This document shows positions 38,050 to 49,759 of a DNA stretch of 64,000 nucleotides, piece after piece. Position 1 is the stretch's first letter; each line of letters opens with the position of its first letter. The notes under the pieces are model-generated. The model saw nothing but the letters and a program-made list of their open reading frames with translations, was not told where the DNA came from and searched no databases. This DNA comes from Clusia tigrina (taxonomy: Eukaryota > Arthropoda > Insecta > Diptera > Clusiidae), in NCBI GenBank assembly GCA_920105625.2, contig OV050032.1:17679856-17743855 (forward strand). The letters are read 5' to 3'. The position numbers and the translations under genes are program-made.

Positions 38050-40190
38050 GCTGCACACAAAAACAAGGCAAGGACTTATTGTACAACAATCAAAGCAACT
38101 GCAGCAGATGCGAGTCAAAAGAAATTTTTGCGCAAATGTGCCGCACTCACGCGTGACATGGGAAATTGTTAAGAAAATAGTGGAAAATTAAAAGAGTATT
38201 TATTGCACGAAAAATTATTGCATTCAAAAACATTTGCAAAGCAATAATTTTTTCTTTGAACAATTTTTTTGATTTCCCATGCAAATTCATGCAACTTGCA
38301 ACAAAGGTTAAAGTTTTATTAACAATTTTCGTTTCCTTTCGATTGTGCACATGTATGCATGCATGCAGAAATTACCCGGTTTTAAAACCAGACCAAAAAA
38401 CCAAAAACCAACTCCGAATCAAAAGTAAAATAAAACGAAATGATATGAAACGCAATTTGCTGCAATGCTCGTACACCAAGGGGAGCGTTTAATTGCTGCG
38501 ACTGGCGTGGCTTTGGCCTGTGGCGCAAGCGCGGAAGTGAAGGCACGTGATATAACCAAGTTAGCAGCACTCTCGTCACGTAAAGGACATATGTGCGGGT
38601 GAAAGTAGAATGCACTCGATAGCACACAACATAAAGGAAGCTCCTCAATTATTGCGGTGGGGTCGCTTCAGTAATTCAAAAGAACGTTAAATATCTCAAA
38701 TTATCTGTGGTTCGGTGAAAACCACACTCAGTTCACTCAAATGAGTTACTCCCATTATTTCTTTACTTAACTATTTCAGTAAGATAGGCTTTTGGGAACT
38801 AGAAATTGGTTGTAGTTCAATCATTGGTGGTGCGTTAATATACCTTTTACGAAATAAAGAAAAAAAGAGTTTTGCGAGAAGATGCGTGCTTACCGATCGG
38901 CGTTTGCTTTAATAAGAAAGTCTTGTTCTATAGTTAGAATTTAAGTACAAGCAAGAGAAGCAAATTTTAGAACTAAGTACAGTAAGCGAAAGGAATCTTA
39001 CGCGCTAACAATTGGTTTGTGAGAAGTAATTAAAAAACACTTGTTTGAAAATTTTGCTTTAAAGTATTTTGATTTAACCGCATTTTACAATAGTCAAGAA
39101 AATTAAATTCACTGAACATTTTAACAACATTTTAGCCAACTTCATTTTAAATCTAGAAGACTATTGTCGGGGATACTTCCAAGCCACAACTGCACATACG
39201 CGTCACGATGCATCTTGTCTTTATTTGTGGCAACTGTTTTTGAGTTCACCTTTCCATCAGTGGAAAATAGAGCAGCAACATTTATGACTTGCTTGTTATG
39301 ACATTTTACTAATGATTTCTCATTAATGACTTGTCATAACTAATGGAGAATACTATAAATTCTATGAATTTAAATACTATTTCTTTAAAATGCACATGTT
39401 GATCTATAGCTATATGCCGGTACTCTGAATAGTAGCGGGGTTCTGTACGCAGGCAACAGCAATCATTTCTACTCAAAAGACTATCCCTAGTATTATGGGG
39501 CTAACATAAGGAATTATATAGGTCCAGTTTGTATGTCAAAGGCGCAATACGTATATACCAAATGCAGATCCACGGAGACTGCAAGTTCACAGCGCAGTAC
39601 AATGTGGAAAGAGCGCTGGAGCATAAAGAGTGCGCTTTGGGTGTATTTCTGTGTATAGCTGGTGATTTCAATTACATCTGAACTACGAATATGTGGAGCA
39701 ACGATGCTGCTAATCTATGGATTAAAAGTCTATAAGGGCAGATTGGAATCAATAACAGAGACTCTGCAAAGAGGGGCTATATCTTCACTTCTGTAGTTGT
39801 TCGTTGTCAACACAATATTAATAAAATACAATTTGACGGTAAACCTACGAAGCTGGTACTGGATACTGATGATATTCCCATATTATAATTGGGAAATGTC
39901 AGTCTAATCACAGCGAACTTATAAGCGACACCCTAAAAATTATATATAGTTGGACAGCGCAAATGGGCCCAAGCGTTATTGCAAAAAAACCTCTTGTTAC
40001 TTTTCAGTAAGAAGTACACAATTCCACCAAAACTGAATAAGAGTGTACTCACTCGCAAAAGACACATCAAATATTTAAGACAATATTTTGACTTTAACTT
40101 TGGATGTCGGTGGAAATGTTTATTTGAAATAAAAAGAATTTCAAACATAGGTCGATGTAGACCACCCCTGCATCGAGTTGCCAAACTTAA

Positions 40191-40400
40191 TCACGCAGCA
40201 GCCTCCGCAGTGGTAAGGATGCTAGTCTTACAGTCGTCGTTCACGAGTTCGAAGCCTTCCCCAGGCCATGGTCTAAAAATACTTCTTTCTACACTTTTTT
40301 CTCATCGATTTGAAAGCTTTAGTTGGGTAGTATACATTCCTCCAAACCCTTGCAGACCTAAATTCTTGTGGCTCAATGTATAATAATAATTATAATTGGG
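40191..40400 (+). mobile_element. SINE copy with tRNA-like head
   Basis: The A-box-like CAGTGGTAAGGATGC and B-box-like CGAGTTCGAAGCC are followed by CCAGGCCATGGTCTAAAAA and ACTTCTTTCT, the same order as in the 26.6, 28.2 and 44.7 kb copies. A TAATAATAATTATAA run at about 40380-40400 may be its tail, but the middle is diverged. Confidence 0.6.
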
Positions 40401-40494
40401 TTTCAAGCCCCATTTTGTCACCCTTACAACAATTGGTTCACAACAGTGTGGTAAGAACTTTCATACTCGTACGTATAACTCATAATATGGTTCC

Positions 40495-40690
40495 CATGTT
40501 AACGAAACTGGGGATCGAGGCTAATAACTACTAAAGGTAGATAACTTTTGAAAACTATTCAAAATAGGGGCTGTGACTTTATCTCTACTGGTAAGCCAAC
40601 ATATTGACCCACAGATGCTGACTCCTGATTTACTCGATTTTTTCATAATAAAGGAAATTTCTGCATAAACCTGTTAATTGAAGATATTTC
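40495..40690 (+). mobile_element. Jockey-clade endonuclease fragment
   Basis: The DNA aligns by eye with 12787-12955 of the Jockey ORF2. It shares ACTGGGGATCRAGGCTAA, then a CCAACATATTGACC / CCCACATACTGGCC pair and a conserved ATTTACTCGATTTT / ATCTAATCGACTTC pair. No open frame remains. It is a second, much older copy of a related LINE. Confidence 0.65.
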
Positions 40691-41804
40691 TCATATTTAA
40701 ATAATTCCTTTGCTATTTCAATATTAATTATTTATATTACATATTTCTTTTTTATATTGATATTATATTATTTTGATATTATATTGATCTGCTTTTTAAA
40801 TATTTGTTTTTTATTTATTTTTGTTTTAATTGTTTTTTACGTTTTGATGGTAATTTCATGGATTTCACTAGACTACAGAATAATAATCTATCTTTATTTA
40901 ATAATTGTTTTTTCCTTGAAATTATTCTCAAACATTTTTGCAAAAGAGGGGCGGTCACAATTGTATTCTGGCATTGACTTCGTCCACGTTTCCCATTCGC
41001 CACAAACGTTCATGGCCGACTTATGTAGTCTTCTCAAATGTGGCGCCGCTGGAGGTAGAATGAGGATGCCATACCTTCTTAGTCTACAGTGGTCCACATT
41101 GGAGAACATACATTATATTATAATAGCACACAAATGCTGATGTTTGTATCTATAGTTTTGGAAGACGAAAATTCGTGTTCTGCATTGTGTCAACACAATT
41201 CAAGAACGGGATGTGTCCAACCGTACGTCATAGCAGAATACCAGACCGCCCCAAGAAAATACATTCGGATATTGTATTTATTCGTGCAATTTGTGGAAAA
41301 CGTCGTTGCGAATTATAACGTTCGAGTTGTGTTGTGCTTTTTCGCAGGAATCCTAAAGTTCCTCCTAAAGCGATGCTGGCGCGGCGGATTTGTTTTTTGG
41401 CTTCCTTCTATTGTTGCATGCTGGAAGCTTTCTAGAAGCTTAACTGGATTGGAACTGTGTTGCAGCAGGATGAGGATGCGGATGAGGATGTGAATGTGGA
41501 TAGGGATGTAGATACCATTAAAAAGCTTTCACATTCACAAAAACAAGATGCAATTAATAGTTAATTTCTGTGGTTATTATCTATTGCTATCAAATGTCCT
41601 TATAAATGATACTGAACTCATAGTAATACCTCCAATTATAAGAATAAGTAAATTGAGGCAAGTGTTGTTGAATGATCCAATCCAGTAATTGCACAATTCG
41701 CAAAACTAATTTACGTACAATTTATTAATTAACGTATAAAGGTACATAATATAAGAGCAACCTTAGGTAAGTAGGTTATATGGCTGTCAAATGTCATGGA
41801 ATTA
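40691..41804 (+). other. Intron, no feature recognised
   Basis: T-rich DNA (40740-40860) and small frames without domains. A GATGAG-type short repeat lies at 41469-41510. Confidence 0.4.
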
Positions 41805-42052
41805 ATAATAATAAGAATCACTTAGGACTATTCAAGGCCCATTGTGGCCGGCCCCTAGAGCTTTTTTTGCCCATACACCTCCGGATCCTCCTTAAACCAT
41901 CCAGTGGGTTTTATAAAAGTAGTCACTTTCGTTACCTTCATCCGGGAAATCTCCTCAATGCTGTCAAGAAATGCAAATCCAATAGTGGTGCACCTTTTTC
42001 TGTATAGAGCCATGCATCCACACTGGAGGTGTTCCACTGTTTCCTGATATTG
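41805..42052 (-). mobile_element. RNase-H-type LINE, C-terminal end
   Basis: The minus strand encodes QYQETVEHLQCGCMALYRKR and then IGFAFLDSIEEISRMKV and FIKPTGWFKEDPE. This is the Cys/His knuckle and the last residues of an RNase-H LINE. The element's 3' end lies near 41805, with a CCCATTGTGG-like word on the + strand similar to other copies. It meets an oppositely oriented LINE fragment at about 42052. Confidence 0.72.
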
Positions 42053-42495
42053 CAAACAGAAATAAATAACGTCGTAAGATGGAGTAAAAAATGGAAAATT
42101 AAACTAAACAACACTAAATCGGTCCATATAAACTTTACAAACAAGAATATCCAATATATTCCTGTCTACATCGAAGACATACAGATCCCATACACAAATA
42201 CTCTCAAGTACTTGGGTATGACACTCGACGCAAGGCTTCTTTGGAGAGCACACATTAAAAAGAATAGGGAAGAGCTGGACTCGAAATGGCTCATAGGATG
42301 TGAATCCGTTCCATCACTTAAAAATAAAATCTGCATATACAAGCAATTGTTGAAACCAATGTGTCATATGGCCTCCAACTCTGAGGCTGCGCTAGTCAGA
42401 ACACTATTTACAGCCATCCAACAATTTCAAAACAAAGTCTTGAGATCAATTACTAAATTTTTAAAAAATATTAACGAAATTATGGGTTGAAAGCA
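42050..42495 (+). mobile_element. Jockey-clade reverse transcriptase, C-terminal fragment
   Basis: Open for about 147 codons. It begins with EINNVVRWSKKWKIKLNNTK, the stretch that follows FADD in Jockey-clade enzymes. NTLKYLGMTLDARLLWRAHI (thumb region), then KICIYKQLLKPM and IQQFQNKVLRSI follow. The 5' side ends sharply against the minus-strand LINE at about 42050. It carries a small internal deletion around the LIGCESVPSL segment. Confidence 0.82.
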
Positions 42496-43261
42496 AATGT
42501 ACTTGAGCATATTAAGAACCAGAATGTTGCTGTGATGAGAAAACGGAAGTAATGGTAAGAAACACATGGAAAGAGCTGCTGAGAAGGCCAAGGATCGGCT
42601 CAAACTATAGTATCATGGTGTTCTTTAGGTGACGTCAAGAGTAAAATACCAAAGCATTTATAACAAAGCTGTTACCGTCCATCTCGGAGCAATAACGAAC
42701 ATTGAGAATCCAAACAAGATTTTAATTCCAATTAGTGCTTTAACAATGGCATATAAAATGTGGACATAGTAAAGACGAAAGTTTCTAAACTGACAAAGAA
42801 TACCGCAGACTATGAGTAGTGTGTCCACGTAGCGTATGAGTGATAATACAAAGCATGCGAATAAGCATATTAAATGTGTGAGATTATAAAAAGGTGATTA
42901 AGCTCACAGAGGGAACAGAAGAAACTCTAAGATTTTTAAAGTACAAATATGGTTATAATAAATTTTGAAATGGTCGGAGACTAATTGTTTTGTGGTCTAG
43001 GCGCATATTTCTCCAACCAGTTTTCACTTTGGATTTTCTTCAAATTAGATATCCAGAATAATTTTTCACTTTTTTAAACGAATTATTAAGTGAAATGTGG
43101 TCGATTGGACGCTGTGCTGGACGAGTGGACACGGACAACACAGTGTTCTGTTGGATAAAGGACAAAAATAATGCGAATACAGAAATGGATCTTAACTTTG
43201 CCTTTAGAAGATATTCCATACGAAAATATTCCACATTCCAATAGTTAAAATTTTGGACAAA
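42496..43261 (+). other. Intron, no feature recognised
   Basis: The first 100 bp or so may be the decayed end of the preceding LINE. The remainder has no identifiable motif. Confidence 0.35.
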
Positions 43262-43975
43262 ATGTCGCTGTTGACAATTACATACTCGAAGTCGTCAGGA
43301 ATTTCTTTCATCTGGGATCCAGCATTGCCACCAACAATAAAGTCAGCATCGATATCAAGCGGAGAATAACTCTTGCCAACAGGTGGTATTATGGGCTCAT
43401 TTGTCAATTGAGAAGCAGAGCCTTCACTCGACGAACGAAAATAACGCTTTATAAGTTCCTCATACTTCCCGTGTATGTATGGCGCTGAGATGTGGACAAT
43501 GATCAACAATGATGAGAGGCTTTTGGGAGCACTCGCAAGGAAGTTACTTCACAAGATCTAGGGTTCAATAAGCGTAAACGACTTGTATCGAAGAAGATGG
43601 AACAATGAGCTGTATGAGCTGTACGCCGACCCTGGCATAGTCAAGCGCATAAAAATGCAACGGCTCGCCTGGCTGGGTCATGTTGAGCGAATGGATGAGG
43701 ATGGTCCAGCTAAGAGTGTGTATTCTTCGACACACGGTGGAGGAACATGCAGAATAGGACGACCTAATCTGCCTAGGGAACACCAGCTGCTGGGGAACCT
43801 GTCTACGTCTGACCTTGTCAACTGGCTCCAGCCTGTCTGCATTGCAGAGACGACTGGCGAAGCTTTATTGAAACTGCCAAGACCGATCAATGCTTGCAGC
43901 GCCATCAAAAAAGAAGAAGTGTTTAAACTGCGAGTAGATTCATTACCAAGAGGAACTGCGCACAATCCTTGATGA
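43262..43975 (+). mobile_element. Non-LTR retrotransposon, RT C-terminal fragment
   Basis: Two frames carry one protein. The first gives NYILEVVRNFFHLGSSIATN and IKRRITLANRWYYGL, then TRRTKITLYKFLILPV. After a frame change come YGAEMWTMINNDERLLGAL and NNELYELYADPGIVKRIKMQ, RLAWLGHVERMDEDG, GGGTCRIGRP and finally WRSFIETAKTD. This is the C-terminal region common to a widespread group of insect non-LTR elements (RTE/CR1-like). I do not assign the clade. At least two frame changes and a stop at 43558-43560 show it is dead. Confidence 0.78.
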
Positions 43976-44707
43976 AATTCATTCATTTTAATTTCTAATT
44001 TTAATTCATTACCTTGTTTTCTTTTGCTTTTCCATATGATTTTTTTTCTTTTTGGTTTTTATGAATATAAATTTCATTTTATCAAAAATGTTTATGGCTT
44101 ATCTTATGGTAATGAGCAAAACTACAGCTACTCAGCGTGAGAAGCTGAACTGAATTTAATGTAACCGGGTTAACTGCCTGCATGCATCTGCGAGTTGAGG
44201 CCTGAAAGGCTTTTGCACCATTGCAGCCAATGTGCCGCACAGCTAAGTTTCGCAGTGCTCATACGAGTATATTCGGTTGCGTGCTTCGTTTGCCGCATAA
44301 GGGCCGCGTGTACACTGGCCTGCCCGCATTAGCATTTGTTGCTTTGCCACTTACTGCCAACAAGGCGCGTGCATCTTGGCAGCGGTATCCAGTGCAGGCA
44401 GTGATATGTATATGCACTTCCACGCTGAAGAAGCGACACGACGTCAGTCAGTAACTGCAACTGAATCGTGGCTTTAATTGCATTAACCATGTGGTTATTA
44501 AGGCTATAAAACAACAGCGTTAAATACAGAGACAGTGCGTCACAACAGTAGAGATACACTATGCATTATACACACATACAAGGCCAAGAAGCACTGCACA
44601 CATACGTCCGATAGAATTTCATTTAGAGTTATAGGCAGGTTTATGATCTCTTAAGTACAAACAAATGCAGTTCATTTTGGAGTTAAGTTTACAATTATTT
44701 TGATTAT

Positions 44708-44800
44708 CTCGAAGAGAAAAACATCTTTTAGAAAGAAGCATTTTTGAGACCAAGCCGAGGGCAGGATTTGACCTCCTACCCTCTGAGTGTGAGAAGATTA
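44708..44800 (-). mobile_element. SINE head fragment, reverse orientation
   Basis: The minus strand reads GAGGTCAAATCCTGCCC (B-box-like) followed by TCGGCTTGGTCTCAAAAATGC and TTCTTTCTAAAAGATG, the same order as the 26.6 and 40.2 kb copies. Only about 75 bp separate it from a SINE tail in the same orientation. Confidence 0.6.
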
Positions 44801-44870
44801 AAATTAAAACATTATTAATAAACAAAAAAAAATTTACAAAATGTAAATACCAGCAAAATTAAATGATAGT

Positions 44871-44873
<3 letters not shown>

Positions 44874-44905
<32 letters not shown>

Positions 44906-44969
44906 ACTTTATTCTAATAAATTAATTATTACAATAAATACAATTAATGAGTACTGGCTGCCAGGGTCT
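44874..44969 (-). mobile_element. SINE tail, reverse orientation
   Basis: Carries (TTA)n followed by CACTTTATTCTAATAAATTA, then ATTATTACAATAAATACAAT and GAGTACTGGCTGCCAGGG. It is identical or nearly so to 12201-12286 over more than 60 bp outside the triplet run, so this family was active recently. Confidence 0.75.
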
Positions 44970-46221
44970 AATATTTTTGTTATTTTTCATGCTGGACATG
45001 TTTTTGTGGAACATTAACGTTCCCGTCACTATAAATGCAAAGCTATCCCAGCGGCACGAGAACGTCTCTGTTTGCAACACATTTCTGAATCAGTTGGCTA
45101 ATAGTTCGATCACTGATATATATGATTATATTAGATAGATATATTTAAAGGTGCTATACACTGCGACCTGAAAGATCTATTGTGATGCCCCTATTTATTT
45201 GAAAGATGAAGATAGTCTCATCTATAAATCTTCTGTCAGGTTAACTTTCGACAGGAATTCATTATATTTTGGAGTGTCATGCTAGTAAGTTGCTTTAAGA
45301 GCAATTCAATTAACTACCAGTTTAACCAACTTTAGTCTAACAACATTTTAACCAGTTTCGCTTTTACTTCTAAAACTTATCGTTCCTGCTTCTACGTCCT
45401 AGCTGCTTTCTGTTGTCACGATGGATGCTCTTTCTATTTGTTTTAGCTGGTTTCAGGGCCATTTTAACACATTACGGAACTAAATCCATTAGTGCAAAAG
45501 AGGTAGCGGTCACTTGCAAAATTTCAATAAGACGAAAAGTAGTGCTATCTCGCTATCTCTATCTCTCTCTCTCTGCGACCTATAATGATACCAAAGAGGC
45601 TCTAGATCTGTGACAATACTGTCTCTTAATTTCAGTAACACACTGTAAGTAAATTAAGTGTATGTGCGCGCGTGGGAGTATGCGTGGATGTGTTTATATG
45701 CCAAATCGTTTGACCTTTTGGTGGTGTTCATGTTACGCTTAAAAAGTAAACAGACGCCAAAACTTTGAGATAGCTTGAAGAACAGAAGAAAATAACAGTT
45801 GATTGTTAGCATTTTCGGGCCAGATTTGTTTACGTTTGACTCTTGAATTCGTCAAGGAGCGGCAGCAAAAGCTTTCTTCAACATGAATGCGCCTGCTCCT
45901 GGGTAAATGAATACTTTTCCACATAGCAGGGCGAACTCGAAGCGAAGCGCTATCTGGCGGCAAAACGTTGAGCAACAACAACAACGAGAACGAGAATGGT
46001 AAAGAAGAAAATAGGAAAGCACGGCATTATCATAGAGCAAGGGTGACTGGCAGCATGGGTGGCGGGCAACGGCGGCGAAAAGGCTATTACGTGCGAGTGA
46101 GGAAAAGCTTTTCTGTTTGCCTCGTTGCGCGCTAACTGCGCCCATGTGTAACCTAGGAAATATGTGCAAATTAACCTTTCAGAGTGGGCAGCCTTACCAA
46201 ATATGAAGTCTATGATTTAGT

Positions 46222-46256
46222 ATAGTTTGCGCCGCGAAATAACCTTGCTCGGACGA
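46222..46256 (+). promoter_or_regulatory. Possible Inr plus DPE promoter for exon 1b
   Basis: ATAGTT (A at 46224) matches four of six positions of TCAKTY. GGACGA lies exactly at +28 and matches RGWYVT at five of six. The initiator is weak. The DPE, its spacing and the A-rich leader that follows make it plausible. Confidence 0.35.
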
Positions 46257-46465
46257 GACGCAGCAGGAGCAGCACAGTAAACAAACGAAATCAATTTTGC
46301 TCAGCAATTGCTACGAAAGAATTTGTGCAAGCACAATAGTTAATATTAAACTTATTTACCGAAAACGAAAAAGGACACGCGAAAGGAACAACATTGGCGT
46401 CCGAATAGCATGTGTCGACAGAGAGACGCCCACAATACACAATAGCTCTGACAGCTGCGACAGAA

Positions 46466-46486
46466 ATGTATTTTCTTAGAAAAAAG
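46466..46486 (+). CDS. Unidentified gene, alternative exon 1b (7 codons)
   Basis: ATG at 46466 lies in a good fly context (AGAAATG) after a leader of about 240 nt. It encodes MYFLRKK. The next bases are GTAATT, a usable donor in phase 0, the same donor sequence used at 49253. Splicing to 48299 would keep frame over a 1.8-kb intron. Both first exons start M-Y/F-L or M-F-L and end in basic residues, so the two isoforms would differ mainly in the length of a basic N-terminus. The exon is too short to support by coding potential alone. The case rests on context, phase and distance. Confidence 0.35.
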
Positions 46487-48298
46487 GTAATTTAAAGTAA
46501 CTCAAACCACAAACATCAAGGATTTTCGCCACCCTCCCCACTTTGACATTCTATGTCAAAGTCGAGACAGGTACATAAATGGCGGGGTGTTTCTTCATAG
46601 AATAATCTCATGGTGCCACAAATTTGGCGAAGTGCCCACAGAAAATGAGGTGCCTGTCCTCTACTCTTGACCTATGTCAATCGTTAGACCCGATTTATTT
46701 TGCTTCGGACATCGTTGTATTTGCATGTATTGCATATTTCACAGTTCACCCACAATTCGGGATGACAATACCCTCTTGTTGTTTATAGTTGTCTTTCCAG
46801 TATTCTTTCAGAAACTCTAACGAGCCACAAAATTGCATTCATTATTTAAATTGTAATCGATTCATTTCGGTGTTCTTGTTGTGGCATTTTGTCGTGCCAT
46901 GTGCTCGTCTAGACTGTGCCACTAACCGCGTGGAAAGTTTTTGGAAGCTACTTTCAGTGGGGCCTAAATGGAAAGCAGGACGCTTTGATGACATGACAGT
47001 TTTTTTTATGCCAACCCCCTTCAACGCTGTTTGTCCGATTGAATTCCTATGAAGAAGTATGTAGGTACATCTATCGCGTTGAGAGGTGCCGTTCCATTCC
47101 GTGACATGCCGATGCCCGACGCCACGTTTCAATGGAATTGCATACCACCACCCACCTGTTAAAAACATAATCAGAAGAACTGCCCCTAAATATGTCGTAT
47201 GTCTGTTCGCAAACTTTCTGCCATGTTAAAACACCCTCTGATTCGCAACGACAATTTAATGAGCCGAACCTTCCTCCCACCATCCTGTGTGTGGTCTTCA
47301 TAAATCGATCAATCTTGTCCTCGATTCAATTTGTATGCTTTGCGCTGCAACGTTGCGATTTGCACTGTTGATAGCACACATCAATGGGCGCAAGTATTTT
47401 ACCGGGGGCACCACCACCACTTCTACTAATGCTACCATTGCCGCTGCCGTTAACTGGCTGTTTTGCCTTTCTGCTGTTCCTTTGCCTCGGATTTATTGCT
47501 CTTCTGTAAAGTTGCTCTTCTTTTCTTCCCTTTGATTTGTTACCATTTTGGAGAATTGTCATTTTGTGCAAAAATGTAATTAAAGGCATATTTTGCGCTG
47601 TAACGTCGGTCCGTGTTGACTTATCGCGATATAGCGTGAAAGCCCTTGCCTTTTCTACACTTGTATAATGCAGAAGCAAGTTTTCCGGATTCGGGACGGA
47701 CTAAAGTTCCTGCAGTCAACTACACTGATCCGAGGGCTTACCGTACCAGGTAGCCAAGGCACGGAACTTACTTACAAATACGTGAATTGACTGCATTGCT
47801 ACACGTGCTTTCATAAATCACAATTCATTGTTATTACAGAGTTATTTCTTTATATGCATGCAACAATTCACTGTGGAATTCTTACTTCACAGGAACGAAG
47901 GGGCATGCAAAATATTGGTGGGAATTGATTGAGGAATAAAGCCAGTTGCATCTGCCACGCCCATCTTTCATGAAAATATGGCATATAAACACAATGGTGT
48001 TACAAACTCTAATGTTGAGTTGTAATTTATTCGTAAAAGGGGACACTATGGTCGTCGTTCCACCTGGAAGTCTACTTATTGCTATAGGCATAATCTGATG
48101 GTAGGAAATAGATGGCTTCGTAGTCGGTGTCATCCGACTCCAGACTTTTTTACTAGTATTTTTATATAGTTGGCATATGTATGTTATTCTGTTCCCTAAA
48201 TATATTTGGTCTTTTTGGTGAGGATTCATTGAAGAGCTTATTACAAAAAATCACGATTTCTAACTAGCCTTTAATGCCATGCAACTTTGTCTTTGCAG
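46487..48298 (+). other. Intron before the common exon
   Basis: No exon recognised. The frames at 46789-47052 (plus) and 47326-47679 (minus) lack domains. The acceptor tract CAACTTTGTCTTTGCAG ends at 48298. Confidence 0.45.
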
Positions 48299-49252
48299 GG
48301 TAATACACATAGTAATATTGACAACAGCACCAGCAGCAACACCAACACCAACACCAACAATAGCACTGGCAACAACGCAACTAGGCCGCCGGAGGGCGAA
48401 GAATATGTAGCAACACCGCAATTATCAAATAACCACAACAACAACAACAACAATTTAGCCCATTTAACTGAAGTGCTAGTGGTGAATGACTTGAAAATTG
48501 ATGCACCACCAACACCAATACTGGCACCAACGCCAGAGTCAGCGTCAGAGTCAGCGTCAGAGTCGGCGTCATCGTCAGCCGCGTCAGCACCAATACCAGC
48601 ACCAGCACCAGCACCAGCGGCAGTTTGTGCACTTAATGCAGCACTAGACAGCAAAGAAAATAAGGCCATGTCGGTCATGTCAGCACAGTGCTATACGAAT
48701 GCACCAATTGCGCGCGATGAGGAGGAGGTGATGGAAGACGATTGTGTGTCGAATAGCGCAGAAAAGCAGTGTCAGAAACACGAATCGAAAGGTAAATCCA
48801 CCATGCCAGCGAATGCTGGCGGTACGGTGCGGCGCAGTAAATCGCGTGTACGTACGTATCTAAAGAAATGCAAGGATCGGCTAACGGGCCAACATCATCA
48901 CGCACCAGCCACATCAGCCACACCAGCGACACTCGCCACGTCGGTGGAAATCGCAGCAACACAAGCGCACAATGACGTTCCATCGCCAGCACTGACGTCG
49001 CTGAAAGAAGCTCCCGAAGCATATCAAGCGGGCCAGGACTATGTCTGTGCATTAGGCGCGGTCGAGGAAGATGACAATTGCTACGAAGATATCGATATTG
49101 ACTTTGGTCGGGCGACAGTGTTACACAGCAGCACTGTCAATGTGTCAGTCAGCGACGGCTGCGATTTATTAGCTGAAATCGATGCACAGCAAGCTGAGAT
49201 GCGGCGGGCAGACCTGATGAAAGAGGAGCAATTGACGCGCACTATGCGCTTG
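48299..49252 (+). CDS. Unidentified gene, large common exon (318 codons)
   Basis: Acceptor CTTTGCAG ends at 48298 and donor GTAATT starts at 49253. Both borders are in phase 0. The exon encodes an Asn/Ser/Thr-rich start (residues 1-60, with an NNHNNNNNN run), a SESASESASESAS repeat and a PAPAPAPA run (about 80-108), then a basic motif RRSKSRVRTYLKKCKDRL (about 178-195). An Ala/Thr-rich linker, an acidic EEDDNCYEDIDIDF patch (about 256-269) and a charged helix ending EEQLTRTMRL follow. The first two-thirds look disordered. The basic motif is the best candidate for a conserved functional element. No family recognised and no enzyme motif seen. Coding potential is strong: a 318-codon open frame between good splice sites, with natural codon-repeat low complexity. 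Confidence 0.85.
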
Positions 49253-49552
49253 GTAATTATGTTTCTTACAATAGAGGACTTTTATTTTTTTTTGCACCAA
49301 CTGAAGAATCGCTCTTTGTCTCGACTCGAGCGGTCCGTTCAAGTCCACTGGCAGTCACTTTGTTAATTGAAATTTCCTATTTAATTTAACAACAATACTT
49401 TTCTGGTATGTGGCCAGGACGAAATAACTCGACGTCCTTATCCAGCCAATTTTGTTACCCTCAGCCAAGCTTTGACAGACTAAAATGCCCTCATCACCAT
49501 TGATCTCAGTCACCAGCTAATGCGGTTTGTGTTCTTTTCATTTGATTTGCAG
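49253..49552 (+). other. 300-nt intron
   Basis: Starts GTAATT and ends TTTGATTTGCAG. Both flanking exons are in phase 0. Confidence 0.8.
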
Positions 49553-49759
49553 GAATCCGGCATAGCTGCGCTGATTGACGGCTATCTATCGCCTATTTTC
49601 CCCGTCTACTTCGATTGTACGCGTGCAATTTTGATTCGCCAGGCACGTGATTTGCTCGTGTGCTCCTATCACGGCTGCTTGGACACGTTCGAGCGATTGT
49701 TCCTATGCAAATTCGCTGAAATTGCAGCCCAGCTAAAACACAGACACACAGTCGGAGAG
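49553..49759 (+). CDS. Unidentified gene, internal exon (69 codons)
   Basis: Acceptor TTTGATTTGCAG, donor GTAAGT, phase 0 at both ends. It continues the previous exon directly. The translation begins ESGIAALIDGYLSPIFPVYF and continues DCTRAILIRQARDLLVCSYH and GCLDTFERLFLCKFAEIAAQ. It is hydrophobic and helical with regular leucines and several Cys. It reads as a folded helical domain, in contrast to the disordered N-terminus. It has no transmembrane-length uninterrupted hydrophobic run. Family unknown. Confidence 0.85.

Larger units (their letters stand above)
34847..40190 (+). other. Intron, no exon recognised
   Basis: Apart from the tandem repeat at 35490-35770, the (CA)n run near 38.03 kb and possible LINE scraps at 39.64-39.80 kb (a lone AGDFN-like motif), I see no feature. 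The small frames at 36333-36596 (minus) and 36673-36918 (plus) have no recognised domain. Confidence 0.4.

Noticed and set aside
48271..48678. 135-codon minus-strand frame rich in Ala/Asp/Leu
   Set aside because: Shadow of the low-complexity + strand exon at 48299.
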